34,258 bases of DNA from Caldilineaceae bacterium bin5 (GCA_002238445.1 MPML01000055.1:1-34258), one strand, 5' to 3'; counted from the first letter of the stretch, positions 17,089-25,979 are shown. Notes: generated from the sequence alone by a model not told the origin. A program made the numbers and translations.

Positions 17089-18117
17089 ATGACCATCCTG
17101 CTGGCGCTCGCCGCCGGTACAGTGCTCGGCTATCTCTTCGAACGGGGCGACTTCTGCTTTCACAGCACGTTGCGCGGCCTCGTCCGCCTCCCGCGGCAGC
17201 TGAACCTCGTACGCGCCTATCTGATGACGCTGCTAATCGCCATTCCCCTCGTGCAGGGCATGATCGCTCTCGGCTGGATCGCGCCTTGGGTCGCGCCCTG
17301 GGCCTGGCAGGCCAATCTCGTTGGCGGCCTGATTTTCGGCGCCGGCATGGTCATCGCCGCTACCTGTATCACCGGCATCTTCTATAAACTCGGCCACGGC
17401 ATGCTCGGTACCCTGGTCGGCCTCGCCACCTGGTCGCTCGGTGACCTGCTCACCTGGCGCGGACCGCTCAACCCCTTGCGCACCGCACTGAATCAAAACC
17501 CTGTGGTGACCGGCGGCGAACCAACAACGATCTTGAATGTGCTGGGCTCCTCTTTGGGGCTGGGCCTGCTGGTCCTGCTGTTGGCGGCCGCAGCCGTATT
17601 CCTCTGGCGAAGCCCCCGTCCCCGCCAGGGCGACTACTGGTCATGGCTTCCCCTTGGCCTATCCGTAGGGCTTTTCACCAGCTTGGCCTGGCTGCTCGCA
17701 CGTGCCGGCGGCGCAAACTATACCTTCGGCACCTCACGCGTTCCCACCATGCTCTACGAAACCCTGTCGGGCGCAACTGATCCCGGTAACCTGTGGATTC
17801 CCGTGGCGCTGATCGCCCTGCTGCCCGGCTCGTTCATCGCCGCACGCCGCGCCGGCACCTTCTGGGCCAGGGGAGAATCGTCCGGCCGCTATACCCAGCT
17901 GGCCGCTGGCGGCCTGCTCATGGGCATCGGCGCTGGCATTTCGGGCGGCTGCAACCTCGGCCATTCCCTGGTCGGCGTCCCGCTCCTGAGCCTCGGCAGT
18001 ATTACAACCACCCTGGCAATGCTGCTTGGCGTCTTTCTGACCGACCGCGCCGCAGGGCTTTTGCGCCCCCTGCCGCGCCTGAATCAATCGTCTTCCAGCG
18101 CAACGACGTCCGGCTGA
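17089..18117 (+). CDS. YeeE/YedE-family sulfur transporter-like protein
   Basis: This 342-residue protein has about nine or ten membrane helices. Three cysteines sit in family-type settings: ERGDFCFHSTLRG (C23), AATCITGIFYKLGHG (C93) and SGGCNLGHSLVG (C288). In the family, conserved membrane cysteines relay thiosulfate or sulfur across the membrane. The protein is about the length of the thiosulfate importer TsuA type and carries two homologous halves (G-x-G...C-x-x-G-H repeats). Neighbours are DoxX-like proteins on both sides and an amino-acid importer upstream. The likely role is import of a reduced-sulfur species; the exact substrate is inference. Confidence 0.88.
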   Translation: MTILLALAAGTVLGYLFERGDFCFHSTLRGLVRLPRQLNLVRAYLMTLLIAIPLVQGMIALGWIAPWVAPWAWQANLVGGLIFGAGMVIAATCITGIFYKLGHGMLGTLVGLATWSLGDLLTWRGPLNPLRTALNQNPVVTGGEPTTILNVLGSSLGLGLLVLLLAAAAVFLWRSPRPRQGDYWSWLPLGLSVGLFTSLAWLLARAGGANYTFGTSRVPTMLYETLSGATDPGNLWIPVALIALLPGSFIAARRAGTFWARGESSGRYTQLAAGGLLMGIGAGISGGCNLGHSLVGVPLLSLGSITTTLAMLLGVFLTDRAAGLLRPLPRLNQSSSSATTSG

Positions 18118-18158
18118 ACAATGTTGTTCAGCCACAGAATTTCAATAGGAGTTTTCAC

Positions 18159-18644
18159 ATGGATCAGGCAGAAACCAGACTGCGACAGGCTGTCGCCATT
18201 CTACGCATAACACTGGGTGTGATTCTACTAGTCACCTGGTGGAAGAATCTGCAAGACGGGATATATACAGCCGATGGCATCGTCGGCCTCTTTAACTATC
18301 TCTTCAACGACAACGGCGGCGGACCGGCCTTCTACCAGGCGATTATCAACGGCACTATTTTGCAAGTCCCCGGCCTGTTCGCAATCTTTCAGTTGATTGG
18401 TGAGCTCCTGTTGGGCCTGGGCCTGTTGGTCGGCCTCTTCACGCCCCTGGTCGCCGTCGGCGCCGCGCTCTTCTTCTTCAACCTGTTCCTGGCATACTTC
18501 GGCGGCAACGAATGGATCTGGACCTATGTCCTGCTCACCGTCTCCGCCCTCGTCACCGCCTTGGCCCAGTCCGGACGCGCCTGGGGACTGGATAGCCTGG
18601 TCCTGCGACGCCTGGGAGAACCTCCAATCGGTCCTATCTGGTAA
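18159..18644 (+). CDS. DoxX-family membrane protein
   Basis: This 161-residue protein starts at ATG 18159, preceded by TAGGAG at 18145-18150; longer frames further upstream merely shadow the YeeE gene. It has four membrane segments, with VAILRITLGVILLVTWWKN, FQLIGELLLGLGLLVGLF and VAVGAALFFFNLFLAYF among them, and ends RAWGLDSLVLRRLG. This closely parallels the DoxX-like gene at 16493. It follows YeeE/YedE by 41 bases and is likely in the same operon. DoxX proteins are linked in other bacteria to sulfur oxidation or redox protection. Confidence 0.88.
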   Translation: MDQAETRLRQAVAILRITLGVILLVTWWKNLQDGIYTADGIVGLFNYLFNDNGGGPAFYQAIINGTILQVPGLFAIFQLIGELLLGLGLLVGLFTPLVAVGAALFFFNLFLAYFGGNEWIWTYVLLTVSALVTALAQSGRAWGLDSLVLRRLGEPPIGPIW

Positions 18645-18825
18645 ACACATCATAGTGTAACTTCGGTCTGCGCCCCGCTTAACAGGGGCCCAGACCCCCG
18701 TCCGTCCCTGCGTAATACGCGCAAGAGGAACAAACTGGCTTCCATAGTGAACGCAAAGCAATCCTGCCGTCGTCTCTTGGCTCTTTGCAAGCGCCCGCCC
18801 GAAAACCGATAACTGGAAACTTCGC

Positions 18826-20304
18826 ATGACGGTTATGAAAATCATCTACATTATCGCCGCATCTCTTCTGGCCATATACGGCTTGCAGGCGCTTTTTCTG
18901 ACCCTCATCGCCCGGCGAGTGCTGTTTGACGAAGACCCCCCATCGCCCCCCGTCGCCCAGGACTTACCCACGGTAACCGTCCAGCTCCCGGTCTACAATG
19001 AACGTCACGTCGTCCGGCGTCTGATCGACGCCGTCGCCGCATTCGACTGGCCCAGAGATCGGCTCCAAATCCATATTCTCGACGACTCTACCGACGATAC
19101 CAGCCAGATCATCGCCCGCAGCATCGCAATCCACCAGCAGAATGGTATCGATATCGCCCAATTCCAACGCACTGATCGCAAAGGCTACAAAGCCGGCGCC
19201 CTGCGTGAGGGGCTTGCCCACGCACACGGCGAATTCCTCGCCATGTTTGACGCCGATTTCGTGCCCCCGCCCGATTTTCTGCAGCGAACCGTTCCCGCCT
19301 TCGACGATCCCTCGGTCGGCTGCGTCCAGGCCCGTTGGGGCCATCTCAACTCCACCGTTTCCCGCCTGACACAGGCCCAGTCTCTCGGCATTGACGGCCA
19401 CTTCATCGTCGAACAGAGGGCCCGCCACGAGCTCGGCGCGCTCCTGAACTTCAACGGCACCGCCGGCCTCTGGCGCCGCTCCTGCATAGAAGAGGCCGGC
19501 GGCTGGCAAGAGGACACACTCACCGAAGATCTGGACCTGAGCTACCGGGCCCAACTACAGGGCTGGCGCATCGCCTTTCTGCCGCATGTCGTCGTGCCCG
19601 CCGAAATCCCAGTCTCCGTTGACGCGTTCAAGCGCCAACAGTTTCGCTGGGCCAAGGGCAGTATCCAGACAGCCAAAAAGCTGTTCATAGCCGTCCTCGG
19701 CTCCTCCCAACCTCTGTGGCGCAAAGCGCTCGGCATCGCCCATCTCACCGGCTATGCCGTCCACCCGCTCATGCTTCTCAACCTGCTCTTCCTGCTGCCG
19801 GTGATGACCTCCTTCAGCCCCGCCCTCAGAATCGCTTCGCTCTTTTCTCTTACGGCCATCGGCCCGCCTCTGATGTACTGGACCGCCATGAGGAGTCAGG
19901 GCATTCCCGTCCGCCAGCGCATTCGCTGGCTCGCGGTGCTCCTGGGGTTGGGAACCGGTCTCTCCGTCAACAACAGCCGCGCCGTCTTCGAGGCCATCCT
20001 CGGCGTGCGCAGCGCCTTCAAACGTACTCCCAAGTTCGCCGTCACCCGCGCCAGTAAAGACTGGCACACCAGCGCCTACGTCCTGCCCAGCGACCCTACT
20101 GTCTGGGCCGAAATAGTTCTGGCCGTCTACGCAAACACGCTCCTCATTTTCAGCCTCTTCAATGGCTTCTGGTGGCTGCTCCCCTGGCTCTCTCTCTACG
20201 CCTGCGGCTACACCTATATCTCCTACCTCTCCATGCGCCAGGCCTGGGAAAAACGCGGCGCTCTCCGCCACCACCTGGCAACCGTACGGGAGGCGGGAGA
20301 TTGA
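18826..20304 (+). CDS. Cellulose-synthase-like family 2 glycosyltransferase
   Basis: This 492-residue membrane GT2 has an N-terminal membrane helix (residues 5-30) followed by the catalytic domain: DDS (86-88), DAD (142-144), TED (233-235) and QQFRW (271-275), the D,D,D,QxxRW set of processive beta-glycan synthases. Several C-terminal membrane segments follow (IAHLTGYAVHPLMLLNLLF and later). It should polymerise or transfer a sugar from a nucleotide donor at the cytoplasmic face. The next gene's TTG overlaps its stop by 3 nt, linking it to a TIGR04282-type protein and a second GT2. Product and donor are unknown; glucan, mannan or a lipid-linked sugar are candidates. Confidence 0.9.
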   Translation: MTVMKIIYIIAASLLAIYGLQALFLTLIARRVLFDEDPPSPPVAQDLPTVTVQLPVYNERHVVRRLIDAVAAFDWPRDRLQIHILDDSTDDTSQIIARSIAIHQQNGIDIAQFQRTDRKGYKAGALREGLAHAHGEFLAMFDADFVPPPDFLQRTVPAFDDPSVGCVQARWGHLNSTVSRLTQAQSLGIDGHFIVEQRARHELGALLNFNGTAGLWRRSCIEEAGGWQEDTLTEDLDLSYRAQLQGWRIAFLPHVVVPAEIPVSVDAFKRQQFRWAKGSIQTAKKLFIAVLGSSQPLWRKALGIAHLTGYAVHPLMLLNLLFLLPVMTSFSPALRIASLFSLTAIGPPLMYWTAMRSQGIPVRQRIRWLAVLLGLGTGLSVNNSRAVFEAILGVRSAFKRTPKFAVTRASKDWHTSAYVLPSDPTVWAEIVLAVYANTLLIFSLFNGFWWLLPWLSLYACGYTYISYLSMRQAWEKRGALRHHLATVREAGD

Positions 20305-21203
20305 CCGCCCCCAACGAGGAGTCAGCGCAAACAACAGACGGCGCCCTTCCCGTTCCTGACTTCTCGCCCCCCCCGCATCATGGCCCCCTCTTGCAGCCGG
20401 CTACTGCCCCGCCGACCGCAAACACCTCCCGCCGCGCCTTGCTCGTCATGGCCAAACAGCCCATCGCCGGCAGCGCCAAGACCCGCCTTGTGCCCCCGCT
20501 CACCAGTGCCTCCGCAGCCTCACTCTACCTCTGCTTCTTGCAGGATGTCCTGGACACCGTGCGCGCCGCCGCCCGCCTCGAACCCTTCGACCCTGTCATC
20601 GCCTATACACCGCCCGCGGCACAGGGCTTCTTCCGCCAACTTGCCCCCGATTTCTGGCTGATCCCCCAGCAAAGCCCTGCCCGAGCACCCGATCGCATCC
20701 CGCCCTCGCAACCCGCTTCGGCATCCGCGCCCCAACCAGAGACCCCCGTTCACCATCCTGATCCGCTGGGCGACCGCCTCCAATTTGTCCTTTCCACTGC
20801 GCTGGATAGCGGCCGCCGCCAGGTCGTCGCCATCAACAGTGACAGCCCCACCCTGCCGCCAGAACTGCTCTGCACCGCCTTCCAACGCCTCGACGATCCC
20901 CGGACCGACGCAGTGTTTGGCCCCTGTACAGACGGCGGCTACTATCTCATCGGCGTCAAAAAACCGCCCGGCCGTCTCGTCACAGCGGTACAGATGTCTA
21001 CCCCCACCGTCCTGAGCGATACCCTTGCCATCGCAGCTGCAGCAGGCCTGCACGTCGATCTTCTGCCCGAATGGTATGATGTGGACAGCGCCGAAGACCT
21101 GGAACGACTTTCCACCGAACTGGCGGCGCATCCCGAACGGGCGCCCGCCTCAAGCCGTTTTCTGACCGAGCCATGGACGTCGACGTCATCATCCCAGCCC
21201 TGA
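20301..21203 (+). CDS. TIGR04282/DUF2064-type glycosyltransferase-like protein
   Basis: This protein is 300 residues from TTG 20301, which overlaps the preceding stop; an ATG at 20448 would give a 251-residue form beginning at MAKQPIAGSAKTRLVPP. The nucleotide-sugar-transferase-like fold shows MAKxPxAGxxKTRL, NSDSPTLP and GPCTDGGYYLIG, the conserved marks of this family, which is often found near arsenosugar genes. About 50 Pro/Ala/Thr-rich residues precede the core, and another low-complexity stretch (SPARAPDRIPPSQPASAS) lies between PQ and GDRL, where relatives have a short loop. It overlaps the following GT2 by 31 nt. The biochemical role is not established for most members. Confidence 0.85.
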   Translation: MTAPNEESAQTTDGALPVPDFSPPPHHGPLLQPATAPPTANTSRRALLVMAKQPIAGSAKTRLVPPLTSASAASLYLCFLQDVLDTVRAAARLEPFDPVIAYTPPAAQGFFRQLAPDFWLIPQQSPARAPDRIPPSQPASASAPQPETPVHHPDPLGDRLQFVLSTALDSGRRQVVAINSDSPTLPPELLCTAFQRLDDPRTDAVFGPCTDGGYYLIGVKKPPGRLVTAVQMSTPTVLSDTLAIAAAAGLHVDLLPEWYDVDSAEDLERLSTELAAHPERAPASSRFLTEPWTSTSSSQP

Positions 21204-21856
21204 ACGAGGCCGGCAACATCGCCCAACTCGTACACGAAGCAGCTGCCCAACCCGTTGCTCGCGTCATCGTCGCCGACAACGGTTCCACCGATGGCACCGG
21301 CCCCCTCGCGGCTGAAGCCGGCGCCCACGTGGTCACTGAGCCGCGCCGCGGCTATGGTTTCGCCTGCGCCGCCGGCACAGCCGCCGCAACCGCCGATGTC
21401 CTCGTCTTTCTTGACGGCGACTTCAGCTCCCTGCCCACCGAAATGACCCGCCTGCTCGCGCCGCTTCAACAGGGCCTCGCCGACCTGGTTCTCGGCTCGC
21501 GCGTACTCGGCGAAATCCTGCCCGGCGCCATGCCTCCCCACCAGCGCTTCGGCAACTGGCTCACCTCCGCCCTCATGCGCTCCCTGTACCGGGTGCCGGT
21601 TACCGACCTGGGGCCGTACCGTGCCGTCCGCCGCGACCTCCTGCAGCAGCTGAACATGCAGGAGATGACCTTCGGCTGGCCCACCGAAATGATGGTAAAA
21701 TGCGCCCGGCAGGGTGTCCCGATTCTTGAAGTGCCGGTCAGTTTCGCCCCCCGCCGCGCCGGCCACTCCAAAGTCAGCGGCACCCTCCGCGGCTCCGTCC
21801 TGGCCGCCTACTACATCCTGGGCGTCACCCTGCGCTACGCCTTCTCAAGACAATAA
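21173..21856 (+). CDS. DPM1-like family 2 glycosyltransferase
   Basis: This 227-residue soluble GT2 opens with MDVDVIIPALNEAGNIAQLV, then VIVADNGSTDGT and FLDGDFSSLP (the DxD-like metal site). It continues LGPYRAVRRDLLQQLNM and MTFGWPTEMMVKCARQG, characteristic of polyprenyl-phosphate mannosyl/glucosyl transferases, and ends near HSKVSGTLRGSVLAAYYIL. It starts 31 nt inside the preceding gene. It probably charges a lipid carrier with a sugar that the GT39-like enzyme downstream could use, though that link is inference. The partner TIGR04282 gene is a known neighbour of such GT2 proteins in other genomes. Confidence 0.88.
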   Translation: MDVDVIIPALNEAGNIAQLVHEAAAQPVARVIVADNGSTDGTGPLAAEAGAHVVTEPRRGYGFACAAGTAAATADVLVFLDGDFSSLPTEMTRLLAPLQQGLADLVLGSRVLGEILPGAMPPHQRFGNWLTSALMRSLYRVPVTDLGPYRAVRRDLLQQLNMQEMTFGWPTEMMVKCARQGVPILEVPVSFAPRRAGHSKVSGTLRGSVLAAYYILGVTLRYAFSRQ

Positions 21857-21907
21857 AGAAGTGCGCAAAGCGCGGCCGTAAATCACAGACCGCCGCCCAC
21901 CGGTGTT

Positions 21908-21940
21908 CACTAACCACCGACCACTGACCACTAACCACTG
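21908..21940. repeat. 7-bp microrepeat CACTAAC-type, about 4.7 copies
   Basis: CACTAAC, CACCGAC, CACTGAC, CACTAAC and CACTG run in tandem and end six bases before the EamA ATG, leaving no room for a normal ribosome site. Confidence 0.75.
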
Positions 21941-21945
21941 CCCTT

Positions 21946-22866
21946 ATGTCCCACCGCAAGGCAATCTACTGCCAGGCCCTGGCAGCCATCCTGTTCAGCA
22001 CAAGTGGCCTGCTGATCAAACTTATCTCCGTGCCGCCGCTGCCCCTGCTGGGAGTGCGCGGCGCCTTCGCCGCCCTGCTAATCATCCTCTACATGGCGCG
22101 GCCGCTCCTGCCTTCTACTCGCGGGGAATCATCATCCGGCCCCCCTACCCATCCAGCGCGCAACCTCCTGAGCTTCCGCCTGTCGCTCCCCCAACTTGGC
22201 GGGGCCATCTCCCTCGTCGGCGCCCAGGCCTTCTTTATCATCGCCGTTCGCGAAACCACAGCCGCCAACGCCATCTTCCTCCAGTACACAGCACCGGTCT
22301 TCGTCGCCTTTTTCGGTATTCACTACCTCCGCGAACCCGTCAAAAAGTCGGACTGGCTCGCTCTCGCAGCCATAAGCATCGGGCTTCTCTGCTTCTACGG
22401 CGATGGACTGACCGCCGGTGGCGCAGTCGGAAACCTCTTTGGCCTGCTGGCCGGCCTCACTTTCGCCTGGTTCCTCCTGTTCATGCGCAAACAGAAGGAT
22501 ACTTCGACCATCGAAACCGTCCTCCTGGGCAACATCCTGTCCGCGCTGATCGGGCTTCCTTTTCTGCTCGAGTCCGCTCCAACCGCGGCCGACTGGTACG
22601 GAATGCTATTTCTCGGTATCTTTCAGATCGGCCTCCCTTCTATCCTCATCGCCGTCGCAATCAAGAAACTGACCGCTGTCGAAGCCATCCTGATTCAGAC
22701 CCTGGAACCAGTTCTCAATCCCGTATGGGTTCTTTTCTTTATCGGCGAGATGCCCACGCCACTCGCGCTGCTGGGTGGAGCAATCGTTGTCGGCGCAGTC
22801 TCGCTCCGCTCAATCCGGTCCATCCGCACGCGGCGCGTAGCGCCCGCTTCCCAGCCCACAGCATGA
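21946..22866 (+). CDS. EamA/DMT-family transporter
   Basis: This 306-residue inner-membrane protein has ten predicted helices in two EamA repeats. The N-terminal repeat opens with AILFSTSGLLIKLI, and the conserved ETTAANAIFLQYTAPVFVA marks the end of repeat one. The second repeat has AVEAILIQTLEPVLNPVWVLFF. A hydrophilic loop after the third helix (about residues 54-80) is longer than usual. No ribosome site is visible because a 7-bp microrepeat occupies the position. It lies between the glycosyltransferases and a GT39-like gene, so a metabolite or lipid-sugar flipping role is possible. General metabolite export is the default for the family. Confidence 0.88.
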   Translation: MSHRKAIYCQALAAILFSTSGLLIKLISVPPLPLLGVRGAFAALLIILYMARPLLPSTRGESSSGPPTHPARNLLSFRLSLPQLGGAISLVGAQAFFIIAVRETTAANAIFLQYTAPVFVAFFGIHYLREPVKKSDWLALAAISIGLLCFYGDGLTAGGAVGNLFGLLAGLTFAWFLLFMRKQKDTSTIETVLLGNILSALIGLPFLLESAPTAADWYGMLFLGIFQIGLPSILIAVAIKKLTAVEAILIQTLEPVLNPVWVLFFIGEMPTPLALLGGAIVVGAVSLRSIRSIRTRRVAPASQPTA

Positions 22867-22885
22867 CAACGCGAAGAAAACCACA

Positions 22886-24931
22886 GTGAGCCGCCTGAAC
22901 TCTCTCCTCCGGGATCGCACTGCAATGGCCGCGGCGCAACTGACCCCGATCCGGCAGAGCATCCGGGCCTCCTCCCTACCCGAACTGTTCGTGCTCCTCC
23001 TGGCTGCCCTGCCGCGCCTCTGGCGGCTTGAGTACCACAGCATCTGGTTCGACGAAGCCGTCTCGCTCGACTGGGCAGGGCTCGGCCCCGCTCACATCTG
23101 GCCAAACACCATCCAACTGAGCCAGGACAAACATCCGCCAGTCTACTACCTGACACTCCACTACTGGCAGACGTTCCTCGGCTGGTTTGGCGCAGCCGAA
23201 CGCGACGCCGCCCTGCGCATCCTCGGCGTCCTGATAGGTATCCTTATGGTCTGGGGGGTCCTGCGTCTTGTAACCCTGCTCAGCGGTCGCGCAACCGGCC
23301 TCCTGGCTGGCTCCTTTACCGCGCTCGCGCCCCTGCTCGTCTGGTACAGCCAGGAGCTGCGGATGTTTCAACCCGCCGCAACCGCGATCGTTTGGGCCGC
23401 CTTCTTCCTCGTCGCCGCCCGCGAGCACTTCTCGCCGCATGACACATCGCCGCCCAGAACTGCCGTACGTGCCCGTCTTCTCTGCTGGCTGGGTCTCATA
23501 ACAACCCTTCTCCTCGCGCTCTACAGCTATCTGTACGCCGCCTTCTTTCTGCCCGGCCTCGCCCTCTCCGTCCTTCTACTTGCCCGCCGCCGCCAATCAT
23601 TCGACAGACGTTACTTCCTCGAAGCCAGCGCAGCCCTGGCGATCGTCGCCGTCCTCTTCTTCCCCCTTTTACGCAACGCCTGGGCCGTCAACAGCGCGTC
23701 CAGCCTGCCCGGCGCCGCCTTCGCCGACTTCCTGCCAAACCTCTGGCGCCAGTTGCGTCTCTTCACTGTCTGGCTTACCGGCTGGCCCGACGCGCTCCGC
23801 ACCGCCGCAATCTCTTACTTCACCGTCCTCGTCCTGGCCGGTCTGATCCTCCCCGCCCACACCCGCCGCACAACCCGCCCACTTCTCTGGCTGTGGATCG
23901 GCGCACCGCTCCTGATCGGCAGCGCGCTGCTGGCAACCAACGCCGCCATCTTCAGCGAAGATCGCTACTTTCTCTTTCTCGCTCCCTTCGTCCTCTGGGC
24001 CGCCGCACAGGGCGTCGGCGCAATCGCCAAGTGGCGCTCATCTGCCGGTCTCTTCAGCGGCTTCGCTGCCGTTGCTCTGCTGGCCGCATCGCTGCCGGTC
24101 CTGTGGTCGCCCCCTCTGTTCCGAGAGAACTGGCGCGCCGCCGCCGACTATATCAGCGCCTATCAGCAAAACAGCCCGCACTCGGACACCGCCGCACTCA
24201 TCCACCCCTACTTCCTGTTCCCGGCACTGGACTGGTACCTGCGTCAGGACGACGCAACCGCAGATCTGCCAGTCTATGGCAACTTTGGCGCACCCCTTAC
24301 GCCCGAACAGGCCGAACTGCTCATCGCCGCCCACCTTCAGGAGTTGACAACCGCCAATGGCGCCGACACCCTCTGGCTGGTGCAGAGCCATCTCTCCGGT
24401 GTCGACGATCAGCGCCTCGTCCAGGCCTGGCTCGATCGCAATTTCGCCCTCATCACCGAGCAATACCCGGCCGGCGTCGAGATGCGAGGATACGCCGTCC
24501 GCCACAGATATTCCGCCCTGCCCGCGCTCTCCGACACCGCCCTCTACCCGGACGCGCAGCTCTTTCCCGGCGTCGAACTCGCCGCTTGCGAGATCGTCAC
24601 CCCCGTCGTCGCCGCCCGTGATCTCCTCTATCACCCCCCCAGCGGCTGGGTCCATCTGCGCCTGTGGCTGCGGGCACTCGACGTCGTCAGCGAGCCGCCT
24701 CCAATCTTCGCCCTCGCCCAGGCCGGTGACGGCCAGATCTGGGGCCGCTCCCTGGACCGCGCCGGCGATGTTCTCACAGTCCACCCACCCACCCAGTGGC
24801 AGCCCAACGAGTTCGTACGCCTCGAGCTCGACATAAATCTCAACCCCCTCGCGCCCCCCGGCCATTACAACGTCAAAGTCGAAGCTGCCGGGCATCCCGG
24901 CGTCCCCTGCGGAAAAGTCCAGCTGGAATGA
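22886..24931 (+). CDS. GT39/ArnT-like membrane glycosyltransferase
   Basis: This 681-residue protein starts at GTG 22886; an ATG at 22925 would trim 13 residues. The first periplasmic loop has IWFDEAVSLDW and DKHPPVYYLTLHYWQ, the Asp/Glu and HPP motifs of dolichyl/polyprenyl-phosphate sugar transferases. About ten membrane segments follow up to residue 400, and then a soluble C-terminal domain of about 270 residues with a beta-rich region near the end (LRLWLRALDVV ... PPGHYNVKVEAAGHPG). It should move a sugar from a polyprenyl carrier to lipid or protein outside the membrane. The DPM1-like GT2 upstream could supply that donor. The start has no strong ribosome site. Confidence 0.85.
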   Translation: MSRLNSLLRDRTAMAAAQLTPIRQSIRASSLPELFVLLLAALPRLWRLEYHSIWFDEAVSLDWAGLGPAHIWPNTIQLSQDKHPPVYYLTLHYWQTFLGWFGAAERDAALRILGVLIGILMVWGVLRLVTLLSGRATGLLAGSFTALAPLLVWYSQELRMFQPAATAIVWAAFFLVAAREHFSPHDTSPPRTAVRARLLCWLGLITTLLLALYSYLYAAFFLPGLALSVLLLARRRQSFDRRYFLEASAALAIVAVLFFPLLRNAWAVNSASSLPGAAFADFLPNLWRQLRLFTVWLTGWPDALRTAAISYFTVLVLAGLILPAHTRRTTRPLLWLWIGAPLLIGSALLATNAAIFSEDRYFLFLAPFVLWAAAQGVGAIAKWRSSAGLFSGFAAVALLAASLPVLWSPPLFRENWRAAADYISAYQQNSPHSDTAALIHPYFLFPALDWYLRQDDATADLPVYGNFGAPLTPEQAELLIAAHLQELTTANGADTLWLVQSHLSGVDDQRLVQAWLDRNFALITEQYPAGVEMRGYAVRHRYSALPALSDTALYPDAQLFPGVELAACEIVTPVVAARDLLYHPPSGWVHLRLWLRALDVVSEPPPIFALAQAGDGQIWGRSLDRAGDVLTVHPPTQWQPNEFVRLELDINLNPLAPPGHYNVKVEAAGHPGVPCGKVQLE

Positions 24932-25014
24932 CAGCGCACCCACCCAACCACAACTATTCTGCGCCCCCCGCAGACGCAAGCAAAGCTGTTTCTCACTCCT
25001 CCCCCCTGTCATTT
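24932..25014. other. Start of repeat-rich intergenic region
   Basis: About 80 C-rich bases between the GT39-like stop and the first REP-like copy, with no supported gene or hairpin. Short ORFs here are proline-rich translations of C runs. Confidence 0.5.
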
Positions 25015-25091
25015 GGGCGGTCGGGCGCAAGCGCCCTCCCTTGTGCAGGGGCTGCGCCCCCCCCACCCCCCCCCCCGCCACCCCCCCCCCC
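25015..25091. repeat. REP-like element copy 2, running into poly-C
   Basis: Bases 25015-25060 match the copy at 8931-8976 exactly by eye, with the first hairpin at 25023-25036. Instead of the expected 'gcaacgcccccct' tail, a long C run interrupted by single A and G follows to about 25091. Confidence 0.85.
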
Positions 25092-25135
25092 TCTTTTTCT
25101 CCCACATCCCTCCTTCCCAACACAGCCTCACCACC

Positions 25136-25178
25136 CCCCTCCCTTGTGCAGGGCCTGCGCCCCCGCAACGCCCCCCTA
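25136..25178. repeat. REP-like element copy 3 (partial)
   Basis: It carries the second half of the element, from 'cctcccttgtgcaggg' (with one change: gggcctgc for ggggctgc) through 'gcaacgcccccctag'. The first hairpin is missing. Confidence 0.75.
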
Positions 25179-25239
25179 GGCTACCCACCGTGCTTATTCT
25201 TCCCCAGCATCGTGTCTAGCCAACAGTGTCTACCCCCTA

Positions 25240-25377
25240 CATGCTGTCTCAGCCCCCCAGCCCCCCCAGTTCTCCCCCCCGTCCCCCGCCGTTCCGCGCC
25301 CCACCCCCCGCGCCCCCGCATTCCCCCCGCAGTCCCCCTGCCGTTCCGCGCCCCCGCAACGCCCCCCTCCAAAACCA
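25240..25377. repeat. C-rich repeat block with REP-like tail
   Basis: It starts 'ctgtctcagcccc', as does the region before the 11-bp array at 1-110, and contains several ccccgcagt/ccgttccgcg units. It ends with the 'cgcccccgcaacgcccccct' tail of the REP-like family at 25349-25377. Probably a mosaic of two repeat families. Confidence 0.6.
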
Positions 25378-25548
25378 AGCCCCGTCACCGCCGAACTGGT
25401 TTCAGGCAACTGGTATCCACTTGGCGTCCTTGACATCAGGATAAGACAGTTAAGACTGCAATTAGGACAGGATACCTGCGGGCAGACCCGGGCCGCCTCT
25501 CGCGCTATTCTCGTAGCCTGCAACCATGAACTGCAGCGACCACAAACG

Positions 25549-25942
25549 GTGTTCTTCGCGGCCCTGCGTGATCCTTCGTGTCTTTCGTGGACAAAAGAGC
25601 TGTTCTTCGTGGTCCTTCGCGGCCCTTCGTGGACAAAAGAGGTGTTCTCCGCGGCCCTTCGTGGTACTTCGTGGATAAAAAGAGGGGTGTTCTTCGCGGC
25701 CCTTCGCGGTCCTTAGTGGCCCTTCGTGGATAAAAAGAGGTGTTCTTCGCGGCCCTTCGTGGTCCTTCGCGGCCCTTCGTGGACAAAAGAGGTGTTCTTC
25801 GCGGCCCTTCGCGGTCCTTAGTGGTACTTCGTGGATAAAAAGAGGGGTGTTCTTCGCGGCCCTTCGCGGTCCTTCGCGGCCCTTCGTGGACAAAAAAGAG
25901 GTGTTCTCCGCAGCCCTTCGTGGACAAAAGAGCTGTTCTTCT
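25549..25942. repeat. Nested TTCGYGG repeat array
   Basis: A 10-base subunit, consensus YCCTTCGYGG, is stacked two to four times. Each stack is joined by an A-rich linker such as ACAAAAGAGGTGTT or ATAAAAAGAGGGGTGTT, giving eight linkers in about 390 bases. Both levels are imperfect. Reading the - strand gives a spurious Lys/Gly/Arg/Glu-rich peptide. Similar 'cttcgtggtccttcg' repeats are known in intergenic DNA of several phyla. The block lies just downstream of the RecJ 3' end. Confidence 0.9.
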
Positions 25943-25979
25943 CCCAAAAATCAAAAGTCGCAAAACGAAAGACCCGACT

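Noticed and set aside
24038..25168. 376-aa - strand ORF opposite the GT39-like 3' end
   Set aside because: Overlaps a clear membrane enzyme and runs into poly-C repeat; composition is Gly-rich.
25549..25942. CRISPR array
   Set aside because: Repeats are 10-base subunits with near-identical linkers; there are no unique spacers and no cas genes. The Cas4-like nuclease alone is not evidence.
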